From NCBI GenBank assembly GCA_032690845.1, contig CM064427.1:9311501-9375500 (forward strand): a stretch of 64,000 bases of DNA, given 5' to 3'. Below, in pieces: positions 32,368-43,223 of the stretch. The notes beneath the pieces were generated by a model, which made no database searches, was not told the DNA's origin, and saw only the letters and a program-made list of their open reading frames with translations. This DNA is from Eleusine coracana subsp. coracana (lineage: Eukaryota; Streptophyta; Magnoliopsida; Poales; Poaceae). A program made the translations under genes and the position numbers. Numbering within the stretch: position 1 is the stretch's first letter; every line of letters starts with the position of its first letter.

Positions 32368-35300
32368 CTAATTGAGTACAATTTTATTTGAGATGAACCT
32401 TATTGAGTACACCTGACATTCTGTAAGTAAATTCAAAATGAGACTTTTTAATCAAAAAGATTAGTAACTGAATGATACAAGTCATACTATGAAATTATAA
32501 AAGTTTCCTAAAAAAACTACAAAATCATGAATCATTATATTAGTTATTTTCTATAATACAATGCTAAGATTATTCGCGCAAAAGTGCGGGTAGGTTTACT
32601 AGTTTGTTAATAAAATGGCATGCAAAGACAACAGGATCACAATGATCATTTAATATACCGATGGAACACAGTTACTATTGTATACCACCTCATATCAAAA
32701 TAAACTTCTTTAACTTTATAGCTCCATAAACTTTAGACTTTTGGCATAAGCATAATATTTCACTTTATGACACCGGATCAATAAATTACAATAGTCAATT
32801 AAGTCCTATCGAATCAATTGACCACGGTTCCCATTACATCTAAAGACAAATTGTCTTAGTCATTATGGAGAGATGGTGTCATAGCAGTTCCACTTATCCA
32901 AGATCAAAGGCTTTCATACAGCACCCATGCTAGCAACTTTATTGGATGGTAGGCCTTAGGGAATTCCCATCAACTTTATTTTTAAACTCAATACTTGATC
33001 TTGAAAAACTATCTTTCACAACTTGGTACAGGGTATCAATGTGTTTAACAGAAACACTTGAACTGTTGTTACTTGATAGAAATATTGTAACCTGATTGTC
33101 ACAATATAAGATGAATAATATTCATCTTTCTTTATTCTAGGATAGAATCCATTTGTCATATTATCTGTCCAATGGCCTAATATCATGCTATACATACTTT
33201 TAGAGCTTTCTAACAAAGAATGCTCTATATGTGAGTGTGCTACAACATTTTGATGTCAATTCTTTAGTGTAAACACAACTCACAATAATATCTGACTATC
33301 CAAAAACATTATGGATACTAGATCTTTTATATGTAAGCATGAAATTTATAAAGAGTAATTGGCCCTTCAATAAATCCAAAAGTGGATTATTATCTGCCAA
33401 TCATCCCAATCATAATATTTAGTCGGGGCAATTGCACACTTTGTGCATACTTTATATTTCCAAACGCTAATGCATATGCAACATTTTACGCAACTCTTCA
33501 TTAATATTTTGGACATTGATATGTCCTAACTTTATTGCCCTTGACTTATTTGAACAAGCAAGGTCATAAACATAATGCATATCATATTTTCACCAATATC
33601 TTTTTAATATGCATTTTTATATAGCCCCATATCTTATTAGATATATCTTGGTGCATAAGAAAAATTTAAACATATGTCTTTCACCAAGATTGTCATTATT
33701 AAACTTTTGAGGAGAAAAATATCATTAACATAAATTTACTCCCCCTTAATATAGCATTCATTTATCCAACATATTCTTTAGTGATGTCATGAAATTGATA
33801 CTTGTCTTTAAGTCGTTTAACGTATATCTCTTTATGAGAAAATCATAATTCCTTAATATATTACAAGCATCATTATTATTCTTTTGAATGAGTCCTTTTG
33901 AGGAAATAGAAATGAAAACGTCTATTTTCCATGTGAAGCCTTATACTATGAGTTTTATTATAAACAATTAATATTACCTATGGAGTCACTTACATCATAT
34001 AGACCCTTTGGTAGTTTACTGTATTGGCTCCTTTAGTAATTTGTAAATACTCATAGCTATCATTTCTTCTTTCAAGACATAAGTCATTAAGAAGTATGTA
34101 ACATTTTCATGACTTCCATAATGTTGGATCAACATCCAACATCAACTCATTCACCAGTAACATAGTCACTTGACATAGCAGATTTTCATAATTTATTTGC
34201 ATAAATAAATATGCATTTGAAAATAAGTTTTTGAACAATAATCATTATGTTGGAACATAGTTCCACTTTATTCAAGATTTATTTTCTTTGATATAAAATT
34301 TGCTCTCATAATTTCCTTTCATAATTTCAACTTCCAAGACACCAATGTTATCTTGTATTCATGAACATCATATATCATTCCGGACAATGCATTAGTTCTT
34401 TTAAGTAGCCAAAATGGCAACTGACATTTTAGGGGTCAAGGTTGTTCATATTTGGATTGAAAACTTTAGTATGAGTAATATATCCCAAAATAATATAGGA
34501 TATATACTTTCTCCCAGTCCGTCATATAGAAACATCAATTTATTGGGAGCTTTATATGACAAAGTTGTCATAAGAATTTTCAATCCATGAACACATTATG
34601 AGAAGACTAAAATCTTTTGTACCAAAACGTAAGAATGCAAAATTTGCTATTTGGTCTCTCAATTTCTTTAATGTAGATCTTAAATAGTTATGTCATTTTC
34701 CTGTAAAACTTTAGTATAAACATTTAGGAATATGGCCATAGAAAAAATTGTACATCACCATACAATAAATGGGGGAATAATAAGTGAACATCATAACATA
34801 AAAGCATTCTTTCATTGCCCACTTTCTGTATTTTCTTGAAATGGTGATTAGACTGTTATTGCTCCCCCTCAAAATATGGCTTAAGTGGCCATAATTTCGA
34901 TCAGTCTCATCAAAACTTTTGATATATTGATGGCAAACTTTTAAGGAAATAAGAAAAAATCTGTCTTGTCATAAAACGAGAATAACATTATTGATATTGT
35001 ATATAATCATACTTTTCTTATTCCCAAATAACATTTAAGACCATTATTATTCAATCATGATACAGAAACGATGTTCCTTTTTATGAACGAAGTAGATCAT
35101 TAAGTCGAAGCTCGTAATTATTAAAAAATGTTCGTGTAGAAACACCAACTCATTAGAATTTTAACTTCAACTTTATTAGTAACTTTACTTTTTCTTAATT
35201 TGCCCTCTTTATCATGTCCTCTTTAATGTAACAACATTATAACTCTTGTAAATAGGGAAAATTATAGAGTTAAAATAGGACAAAGTGAAGTGCCATAAGA

Positions 35301-36455
35301 AAATTCTTTGAAAATTGAATTTCCAAAGACTTTAGCTTTGCAACATTATTGCACTTCTTTATGCTCTTTTAATTGTGTCTCTTAGATTTTCAATAAACAC
35401 GCTTTTATGATCATGAGACACACACATAACTTAATTGCTCCCCTTGATTTATTCATATTACTAATGAAATATTTCTTAATTGCATGAACCTTTTGTGGTT
35501 CATTAGGAGCATCATTAAGAGCAAAATCATAATTAATTAGAGCCAAAATAATCATTATTTCTTATTCCAAGAAATAGAATTGCTCCCATTAACAATTGCT
35601 CAATGTCATATTTTAGTTTAGATAATAATGAGCAAAATGTGTTGCATTTACGAAGAGATAACATTATTAATAAGCAACACCAAACACTTCTTTTATTGAT
35701 CAAACCCAAATCAGCTTTGGCCAGAATTGAATGAGATCAATAAAATTCTGTGAAAAATATCCTTTCATCAGCTTTGGCCAGAAGAGTGAATAAAATTCAC
35801 ATGTTAAACATATGCCTCCAAAATCATTCTTTTATTTATCCAAGCCTCATCAACTTTGGCCAGAAATGGATTAGAAAAATAAAATTCTGCAAAAATTATC
35901 CATTAATCACCTTTGGCCAGAATAACGGATAAGTTTCACACTTTTAGTATATACCTTAAAAACTTTTTTATTAATCCTATTCATGTCAGCTTTGGACAGA
36001 ATTGAATGGGAAAAATAAAATTTGTTAAAATTATCCATTTATCAGCTTTGGTCAGAAAAATAAATAAATTTTACACTTTAAATTGAGGCATAATAAATGG
36101 CCTCAACAATAATATTAAATGCAACAAAAACATAAAACATTAGGGGAAGAACCAAATAATAAAAATAATATCCCAACTATTTTGCCCAATATTCGTTAAA
36201 ATCAAACTTAAATGCTGAAATTTTCAGCTTTTAGAAAATTATAAACTTTACTGTACATATTGCCATTAATTAACATAAGTTGACCCATTAGTAATTTGGC
36301 CCACCAAATTCTGAAATTCAGAAAAAAAAATTGGCCCATTATTTATTCATAATTTTTCAGAAATATAGAACTTTGAATTTGTATTCAAACTCAAAATTTA
36401 ATTCATAATAGAATTCTAAAATTTACAAGAAAAATGACAGAATACAATATTTTTA
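32368..36455 (-). other. Decayed internal (pol/gag) region of copia A
   Basis: AT-rich, about 4 kb. The minus strand has no long ORF; the longest is 33216-33016. Traces of copia RT are seen near 33745-33700 (IYVNDIFLL in place of the YVDD core). Recurrent CTCCCCC words (about 33738, 34860) and tandem repeats at 35690-36115 are the other landmarks. The AT-rich state with many transition-like changes suggests age and methylation decay. No host gene is seen. Confidence 0.5.
35690..36115. repeat. Tandem repeat, three units of about 138 bp (TCAGCTTTGGCCAGAA)
   Basis: CAGCTTTGGCCAGAA-like cores occur at about 35712, 35770, 35850, 35908, 35987 and 36043. They form two interleaved series, each with a period of about 137 bp. 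Each unit holds one AATTGAATGRGAAAAATAAAATTC half and one GATAAATTTCACACTTT half. Confidence 0.85.
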
Positions 36456-37070
36456 TTGGCCGTAGCCAACGAAGTCAGCCTACTTCGCTTTTGGCCCATG
36501 ATTCTCCCCTGTGTTCCCCACTTGGGCCTTGAGCCCAGCTTCCTGGGCCTAGGCCGTGAGAGTCATGCTCCCACACGGCCTGTCAGGTCCAGCTATGCCG
36601 CCGCTCGCTGTGAGTCGTCGATCATGATCCAACGGTTGAAGCGCATTTTGATTGGGAACAAAAGCCCGTTCCTTTGCTTCCTCCCTAGAACCCTAGTTCA
36701 TTTTCTCCCTCCCCATCTCTCTCCTCAGTTGTGCGGCGGCGACAGGGGAACCGATAGAGTGAGTGAGTGAGAGAGAGAGAGATAGGCGGTGCCGACAAGT
36801 GCCTTTCGCCAGAGCACGCGTGCGGCTTAGCCTGCGCGCGCCTCCGTCGAGCGGTGCTTGTCGGTGCCCTTTGCCGCCGACGAGCTCCCAGTTGCGATGT
36901 CTTCGCCCGGGGCAGGACAACAGCGACGACGGCCACAAGGCGCACAATGGTGTCCCCGACCACGAGCTGAAGGCCACGCGCACGGGCTACGGTCGCGGGC
37001 AGGCCGAGAATGAGCGCAGCTACCATCTGCGTGGCAACGGCAGCAGCGACATCGATCTCCATTAGGTAAG
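36456..37070 (+). other. GC-rich plus-strand block in the leader of copia A
   Basis: An abrupt GC-rich island in AT-rich element sequence, placed between the decayed gag and the 5' LTR. It contains CCCTAGAACCCTAGTTC and a CT-rich leader (36685-36725), a GA repeat (36764-36782), then arginine/alanine-rich open frames on both strands (100-154 codons) with no recognised domain. It looks like a plant promoter-leader-first-exon segment on the strand opposite to the element, and may be captured host DNA. Confidence 0.45.
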
Positions 37071-37430
37071 CCCGATGCCCTTAATTGTTAGGGTTAGGTT
37101 TATTCATTTGGGGATTTCTTTAGCAACTAGGGTTAGGTTTCATAAATTTCAAGGAATTCATTAGGTCTTGATTCTTAAGGTTGCAGTTCCCCTCCTTCTC
37201 ATGCTCTTTAACATGCATGAATCCACAAACCCTAGTACTTGATCATCATCATTATGCATAAACATGACATGCGACTCAGAAAATAGCATTCATATTGAAA
37301 CATTACAATGAACTAGTCCACTATTGAACCACTTTTCATGAAAACAGAAACATGCTTGCGTGAATCATAAGCATTTTGGACACATAAACATATAGTTGGG
37401 CATAAACTGGATTCAAAAATAAACTAGAAC
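37071..37430. other. Copia A untranslated leader
   Basis: About 360 bp between the GC-rich block and the primer-binding site. It contains two TTAGGGTTAGGTTT-like stretches (37088 and 37126). No coding sequence. Confidence 0.5.
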
Positions 37431-37444
37431 GGCTCTGATGCCAC
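37431..37444 (-). other. Primer-binding site of copia A
   Basis: On the minus strand GTGGCATCAGAGCC directly follows the LTR end (AATCTAACA). It differs by one base from the TGGTATCAGAGC initiator tRNA-Met complement common in plant copia elements. Confidence 0.8.
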
Positions 37445-37867
37445 TGTTAGATTGACAGGATCAACTAGCATCTTATTTGAATCACATGGTTACCTTTCTG
37501 TAGATCGTAAAGCCATCAAACATGTTGATGCATGTGCTCTGGTTCTTCCCTGTGCTTAAATTGAGCATGTTGATCAGACTTTAGAAGGAGAGATCAGAAG
37601 ATTTCCTTGCAATTTAAGAAATCTGTAGGTCTCCTTTTATAGGCTCAATTCACAAAAGGGGAACCGACACTGAGAAGGTCGGTTGTGGCCATTGATCATA
37701 GGCACAAACCCTTAAAACTTTAACAGTTTTGATCTTTAGTCAAAACCACTGAAAATTGATCCATAGTTTTATTCAAATAAGAAAACCATGGTATTTCAAC
37801 TCAATTCTGTGGGTTTCCATTTTTGACTCTTTTTTTTTATTGTTTTACCACAGATAATATTCCAACA
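37445..37867 (-). repeat. Right (5') LTR of copia A, complete
   Basis: 423 bp with plus-strand ends TGTTAGATTGACAGG and ATATTCCAACA, forming the TGTTGGAATAT...CTAACA inverted ends. A minus-strand TATA-like CTATAAAAGG lies at the complement of 37633-37642. The next base (37868) resumes F-box coding sequence. Confidence 0.9.
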
Positions 37868-38138
37868 GTCTATCTCCATGGACGCCAACATGTTCCCGAC
37901 CGTCGAAGCTGGCTTCATCTACTTTGTGGAACCGATGCTAACTTCTACCAATGAGCATGGTACTATCATGTCCTCTCATCGTCTTGTTGGGCACGAGACC
38001 GTCATAGAATGGGGCGAACGAACAAGACGTCAGGTTCGACATTCCGCCCATGTTCAAGTGCTTGGTGATTACTGCATGTTCATCCCGATATCTGAACCAG
38101 ACATGATGATTGACGGTGGGGGTGATTTTATTTTTTGA
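37868..38138 (+). pseudogene. F-box/DUF295 gene 2, 3' part
   Basis: Reading from 37869 gives SISMDANMFPTVEAGFIYFV and continues to the stop at 38138. It aligns with the C-terminal part of F-box gene 1 (VNAFPTIEAGCIYFVD, ...LSDYCRFVPLS) through MSSHRLVGHETVIEWG and VLGDYCMFIPISEPD. It begins at the exact end of the copia A LTR and continues the homology that stops at 8499, so both are halves of one ancestral gene. About 8-10 codons between them are missing. The end (ISEPDMMIDGGGDFIF) lacks the acidic tail of gene 1. The last 42 bp of coding sequence are included in a 188-bp tandem duplication. Confidence 0.88.
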
Positions 38139-38472
38139 CGAATATATAGACTGTGGGGGCGATGATTCTGATTAATCACAAGTTTGCTGCTGCTACGTGA
38201 GCCGCCGCCATATGTAATACTGTTGTCGTCTTCTTCCTTTTCTGCAATGCTCGAATGCCTTGTATGTGATGTAACCTGCCCTCACCAGACATGATGATTG
38301 ACGGTGGGGGTGATTTTATTTTTTGACGAATATATAGACTGTGGGGGCGATGATTCTGATTAATCACAAGTTTGCTGCTGCTACGCGAGCCGCCGCCATA
38401 TGTAATACTGTTGTCGTCTTCTTCCTTTTCTGCAATGCTCGAATGCCTTGTATGTGATGTAACCTGCCCTCA
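38097..38472. repeat. 188-bp tandem duplication at the 3' end of F-box gene 2
   Basis: Units 38097-38284 and 38285-38472 begin CCAGACATGATGATTGACGG and end AACCTGCCCTCA. I see a single difference (ACGTGAGCC versus ACGCGAGCC). The unit covers the last codons and the 3' UTR. Confidence 0.93.
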
Positions 38473-38525
38473 GCAACTGTACTAGTCAAGTTTTTTTTGT
38501 CAGCTTAATAGAGGTACCGTATTGC

Positions 38526-39195
38526 TGTATGCCCATGTGGTTATCAGATCAAGTACCAAGTTTTATTTGATCTTTGCTGCTGTGATCTTGGCATTTCCGA
38601 TCCCAAAGGTATTAGTCCCTCCATTTTTTTGTAATTCATGGCATTCTATGATTTTGGCATTTCCGATCCCAAAGGTATTAGTCCCTCCAAAAATTTTTAA
38701 TTCATGCAATTAGGTATTCCAAAAAAATAATCTTTGTACAGATAGAGGAACTATAGTGGCCAGAAAATATACCCTTGTTAGTGCCGTCAGGTATTCCAAC
38801 AAAAAATCTTATGCCGTTCGAGTCAAACATGCAGTATATAGGTCGTCCATCACATTTGCTCCAGTATAGCAAACTGTGTGCCCATATGGTTATCAGATCA
38901 AGTACCATCTATATATGAATGCATGCTTTAATTTGATCTTTGTTGCTGTGATCTTTTGGCATTTCCCATAGGTATTGCTCCCTCCATTTTTCAATTCATG
39001 GCAATAGGTATTCAAAAAAAAAAAAATGTGCAGATAGAGGAACTAGGGGCCAGAAATCTTAGCGCCGTCAGTTATTCCAATAAGAAACCTTATGCCGTCC
39101 TAGAGAAGTTTCTTCCAAAAAAAAACTTTGGAAAGGACTAAAAAAGAGTTGAACGAACAGTATAGGTCCATCACATTGCTAGCTCCAGTATAGCG
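38526..39195. repeat. Diverged direct duplication of about 350 bp
   Basis: Copy 1 (about 38531-38880) and copy 2 (about 38880-39195) share, in order, GGTTATCAGATCAAGTACCA, TTGATCTTTG(C/T)TGCTGTGATC, TTGGCATTTCC, AGATAGAGGAACTA, CTTATGCCGT and CTCCAGTATAGC. Within copy 1, TTTGGCATTTCCGATCCCAA is itself repeated (about 38588 and 38652). Confidence 0.8.
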
Positions 39196-41536
39196 CATGA
39201 CAATAGAGAATGATTCTGGTGTTACAAGCCTCTAAAGTGTTATCATGTTACCCTTTTAAATTTGCACATTGATAATATTCCAAAAGTATCAATAAAAATA
39301 TAGTTAGATAGCTCATATCATCATCTATCATCATGCAACAATTGAGATGCAACCGAAACTTCTATTCAGCTGCAACAAAAAAATGAAATCGATGTGTGAA
39401 CAATGTGGGTTGCAATGTTCATGTTGAACCCACACCCGCTAATATTCACATGCCGGTCTCTCTTTTTTATTGTATCATATACAAGTTTTTGTTTCACATC
39501 TTTTTATATAATAGTAGAAGATTTTAACACACCGAGAGTTGCAAATTTGAGATGGTAACACAGTAACATCTAACCCACTGGTAACACCTGAACCTTTCTC
39601 CACGATAATACATTTCTTTGCAAGAGGTATACATCAGACACATCAATATTTCTTCACCGTCCACTACTGTTAGACATTTGAATTTTTTTAAAAAGCTTTT
39701 TAAAAAATTACTGAACGATGAGAATTCTGAGTTTATTTGTATTAAAGAAAAAAGAAATTTCTTGCTCAAAACCATAGCCAAGAAAATCTATGTAAATAAG
39801 CACACAGTAAAATGTATATGTGTTCTTGTATGATATATAGTACTAGGTGGATAACTTGTTTCCCATTATTGTTTATATGATATAAATAGTATAACATTAT
39901 GTATCGTGTAGACTTGTTATTTCTGTTGGAACTAGTGTATTATGATTAGTTTCCCAAAAATGGTTGGACAAACCTAAGGGGAAACCAATCAAAGGTGTTG
40001 TAGCTCAACTCTCTGTAGAATCTACAAAGACAATTAAACAGACATGAGTGCAATCTTTTGTAATTAATATTTATGATTTTCAATGAAAACTCAGTTTCTG
40101 ATTACACAAATTAAGACAGCTTAATCAGTGTGGATCAATTACTCCTAGTAATCAAATAATCGCACCATTTAATCATGTTACAAGTATATTTATAACCCGC
40201 TCAATTGCGCACAAGAATTGAGCAGCTTTGCTAACTACCAACAGGTGGATATTTTGCATTGCAAGGTTGGGAATATTGAGTTTTTGAAGCTGATGTTTGT
40301 CGACCATGGATGGGTAGGTTGCAGTTGTACTGTTAATTTTTCACGATATGCTAGCATACATAACCAAGATATCTTATCTTTATCTACGAAGATCATGACA
40401 TATACACAGGGAAGATATACCAATAAATATATCTTGTGGTGGTAAAGTATCATATGCGTAAGCACAAAATAATATGACCTTGTGAGTCAGATAAAATTCA
40501 TCAGATCATGCCATGTCTCATTATGCGCAGTTGGCCGGACTGCCAGTTTCTGGTACGTTGTTGCATTGCCAAGTTCATCAGATCACTTATCATCTCATCA
40601 TCACACTACTGATGAGCTACCCCTTAAGCCAGCAGCCTGCATTCATGCTCAGTTTTTTCAGAACAACACAGAAAAGAAAACATAAAAAGGTCACATTCCC
40701 ACCAGCCCAATCTGTTGTATTAATATTATTTGGGCACCAGAGTTGCATCTACAGGCAAAAGCCCTATTCTCTTAAAACTACAAGGCGTAGAGTTGCATCT
40801 CCTCAGCTTATTATCAGCTTCTTCAAACTAATTAAAGAGGCTATATATTTTGGCCTGCTATCTGTTTCTGCTCATTTCTTCTTTTACTTTCAGAGAATAT
40901 AACATCTATTATTTTGCACATATCATTAGCTTTCTTCGGATTAGAGGCAAAATGAACTAGAGTGATTGATCCAGCTATATATATTCTATATTATTGGGTA
41001 CCTAGCTATTTAATTACATCCTTACATCAGCTATTAATAATGTCCACATCTTCACCAGGACTAATGTCCTACAAGATCTTCGTGCACAACGGCCAGCGCA
41101 AGCCCTGCCGGACAACTTCTCTGAAACTGGCTGTTGGCCGTAGGTGTTCTAATATAGTTGCTAAGCGCACAGTAATTTAACATATACCCTTGTTGCAAAT
41201 CACAACAGATCGATTCTCACGCTTAGCTTGGATTTGTATGCTATACAAGAAATTTAATAGTGTAACATCTCTATTGACAAGTAGAAATAGTACAACAATG
41301 ATCTTGGATCTTGTTGCGCAGGAAATTGGACAGCTCTAAGCTGCATCGTAAATATCAATTTTTGAGAGAAAAAAAAAATTCTATATGCAGAAGCATTTTT
41401 ATTTTATAAAACATGGTTTAGAGCTGCAACTCCTCACAGATTGCATGCTGATCCAATCATATTTTTTTTCTGTAAACCTCTTCTTGATTTAAGGTCATAG
41501 ATTACTATAGGTCCAGATTCTACTGCAAAAAGAGGG
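39196..41536. other. Intergenic, no recognised gene
   Basis: Mostly AT-rich. Open frames (for example 40513-40902 and 40962-41180) lack domains, start in arbitrary places and overlap other frames. No terminal inverted repeats or target duplications were found. A short coding-like stretch near 41050-41160 (CCTACAAGATCTTCGTGCAC) has balanced GC but matches no family I recognise. Confidence 0.4.
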
Positions 41537-42840
41537 TCATAAGAAAAAGTACCGTTTAACCAAATATAGTATTTTGTGTACACCAAAAAACCAGGGAGGC
41601 ATGGGAATTTTAAACCAGAACACCCAAAATAAATGTCTACTAAGCAAGTGGCTTTTCAGACTTTTTAACAGCAACAGTATTTGGTAAAATATTCTGAGAA
41701 GAAAATACTTACAGACCAAAACCCTTTCCAAGGTAGAAAGAAAGCCGGGCGACTCTCTTTTTTGGTCCAGCATTCTAGGCGTCAAAAGGGAGTTTTTTCG
41801 CCTTGGAAAATTCCATCTCGGTGATGGCTCTCATTAGGTTCTGGGAGGACCACTGGCTTGGAAATCGTCCCCTCATGGATAAATTCCCTAATCTTTACAA
41901 CTTGGTTAGAAGGAAGAATAGAAGAATAGTACTGTAGCGTTTGTTTTTGGATCCAATCCTTTAAATGCCTCCTTCAGAAGAGCCTTAGTTGGTCAAAACT
42001 TAGTGTCTTGGTACCGGCTGTTAATAATGCTCTCTAATGTGCATTTGTCAGACAATAATGATGCCTTCTCGTGGGGGCTTCACCAAAGTGGATTATTCTC
42101 TATGAAATTCATGTATATAGCCCTCTCAACAGCCCAAGCTCTTCCCATCAATGTGAATATGTGGAAGATTAAAGTTCCACTTAAAATCAAAATTTTTATA
42201 TGGTACCTCTTTAAAGGTGTCACACTAACAAAAGGATAACTTAGCCAGAAAAAATTGGAACGAGAGTACCAACTGTTATATCTGTGGTCTTAATGAGAGC
42301 ATTCGTCATCTGTTTTTTGAATGCAATATGGCTAAGTTCGTTTGGAGAATTTTGCACGCCACCTTTAACATTCGTCCACCTGTGAACTTTCAATATTTGT
42401 TGTTTGACTGGTTAGGGGATATGGAGTCGAAACTTAAGAAACTAATTTGGTGTGATGTGTCGGGCTTATGCTGGGCATTATGGCTTTGTCGCAATGATGT
42501 GGTGTTTGAGAAGACACCAATCCCTTCTCCATTACAGTTGATCTTCAGGGGAACCCATTGGGTGAGATGGTGGTCCCTTCTGCACAAGGAGGAGGATCGC
42601 CAGGTGTTGAAGACGGCATGCCGCTGGATTGAGTCGGTGGCCATGGAGGTGTTCGCCATCAATGGATGGCGCTTCTCGAATCGTCTTACCCTTTAGTTCA
42701 ATAATAATGGTTAGCAACTTTGTATTTATCATACCTTGGCGTATGATCCTGACTTGTCGTTTGTTACGTTTGTTGAACTTTCTCTACATGTATCGGTCCA
42801 TGCAGAGGCCGGAATAATTTTAATATATTCCTTTTTCTAA
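41537..42840 (+). mobile_element. 5'-truncated LINE (3' part with zf-RVT region)
   Basis: Plus-strand translation across frames gives the C-terminal part of a plant L1-type LINE polyprotein. It includes a linker near 41590-41900 (PKNQGGMGILN, CLLSKW), then 42003-42239 (NAFSWGLHQSG-like, NMWKIKVPLKIKIFIW) and 42328-42696 (MAKFVWRILHATFNIRPP, CWALWLCRNDVVFEK, HWVRWWSLLHKEEDR, NGWRFSNRLTL). The C-terminal zf-RVT (PF13966) region is typical. Stops and frameshifts abound and there is no RT catalytic region. It closely resembles the C-terminus of the LINE at 57360-61930. The 3' end is near 42700-42840. Confidence 0.82.
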
Positions 42841-43223
42841 AACTTCATGACACTTCATATATGCACTTTCTACTAGCTGACGCGTGACGAAATCATTCCA
42901 AGCAGTGACAAGATACATGAGACACCAGAGTTTCAATAATCTGAATTTGAAATAACTAAGACACGACACGACCATGCTCAATATAGTTTTTTGAGTCACC
43001 ATTACAATTCCGAACAAGGAGAAGGATTATTACATACGCTGCTGCAACATCAAATAATTTCTGATCTGACATTGTATAAAAACTATTACATATTAAAGGG
43101 AGATATTTGCTAGCTATATAGAGAAATGGATAATTGATAAACAACATGAAATCAAAGCAGAAATAATCCTCTCTAAAGAGTAGCAGTAGCTAGATAGAGA
43201 CTATACATCCTTCATTGCTATTT
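42841..43223. other. Intergenic 3' flank of F-box copy 3
   Basis: AT-rich and gene-free. It probably contains the 3' UTR of the minus-strand F-box copy next to 43224. Confidence 0.45.

Larger units (their letters stand above)
8500..37867 (-). mobile_element. Ty1/copia-like LTR retrotransposon A, with nested CACTA and gypsy elements
   Basis: Direct repeats 8500-8872 and 37445-37867 are LTRs of a minus-strand element (TGTTG...CA on that strand). Next to the right LTR is a primer-binding site at 37431-37444, and next to the left LTR a polypurine tract at about 8873-8884. The element lies between the two halves of F-box gene 2. Removing the CACTA (9990-20860) and gypsy (21156-32362) insertions leaves about 7.3 kb, normal for copia. 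The remaining interior (8873-9989, 20861-21155, 32363-37430) is heavily decayed. The best coding trace is a YVDD-like IYVNDI on the minus strand near 33715-33745. Copia assignment rests on that trace, the tRNA-Met-type binding site and LTR style, so superfamily confidence is moderate; the LTR element itself is clear. Confidence 0.8.

Noticed and set aside
35690..36115. CRISPR-like regular repeats
   Set aside because: Units are adjacent and diverged with no unique spacers, and the genome is a plant; an ordinary tandem repeat.
40513..41180. Open frames of 72-129 codons between the F-box remnant and the LINE
   Set aside because: No domain, no consistent codon pattern, and overlapping frames of similar length.
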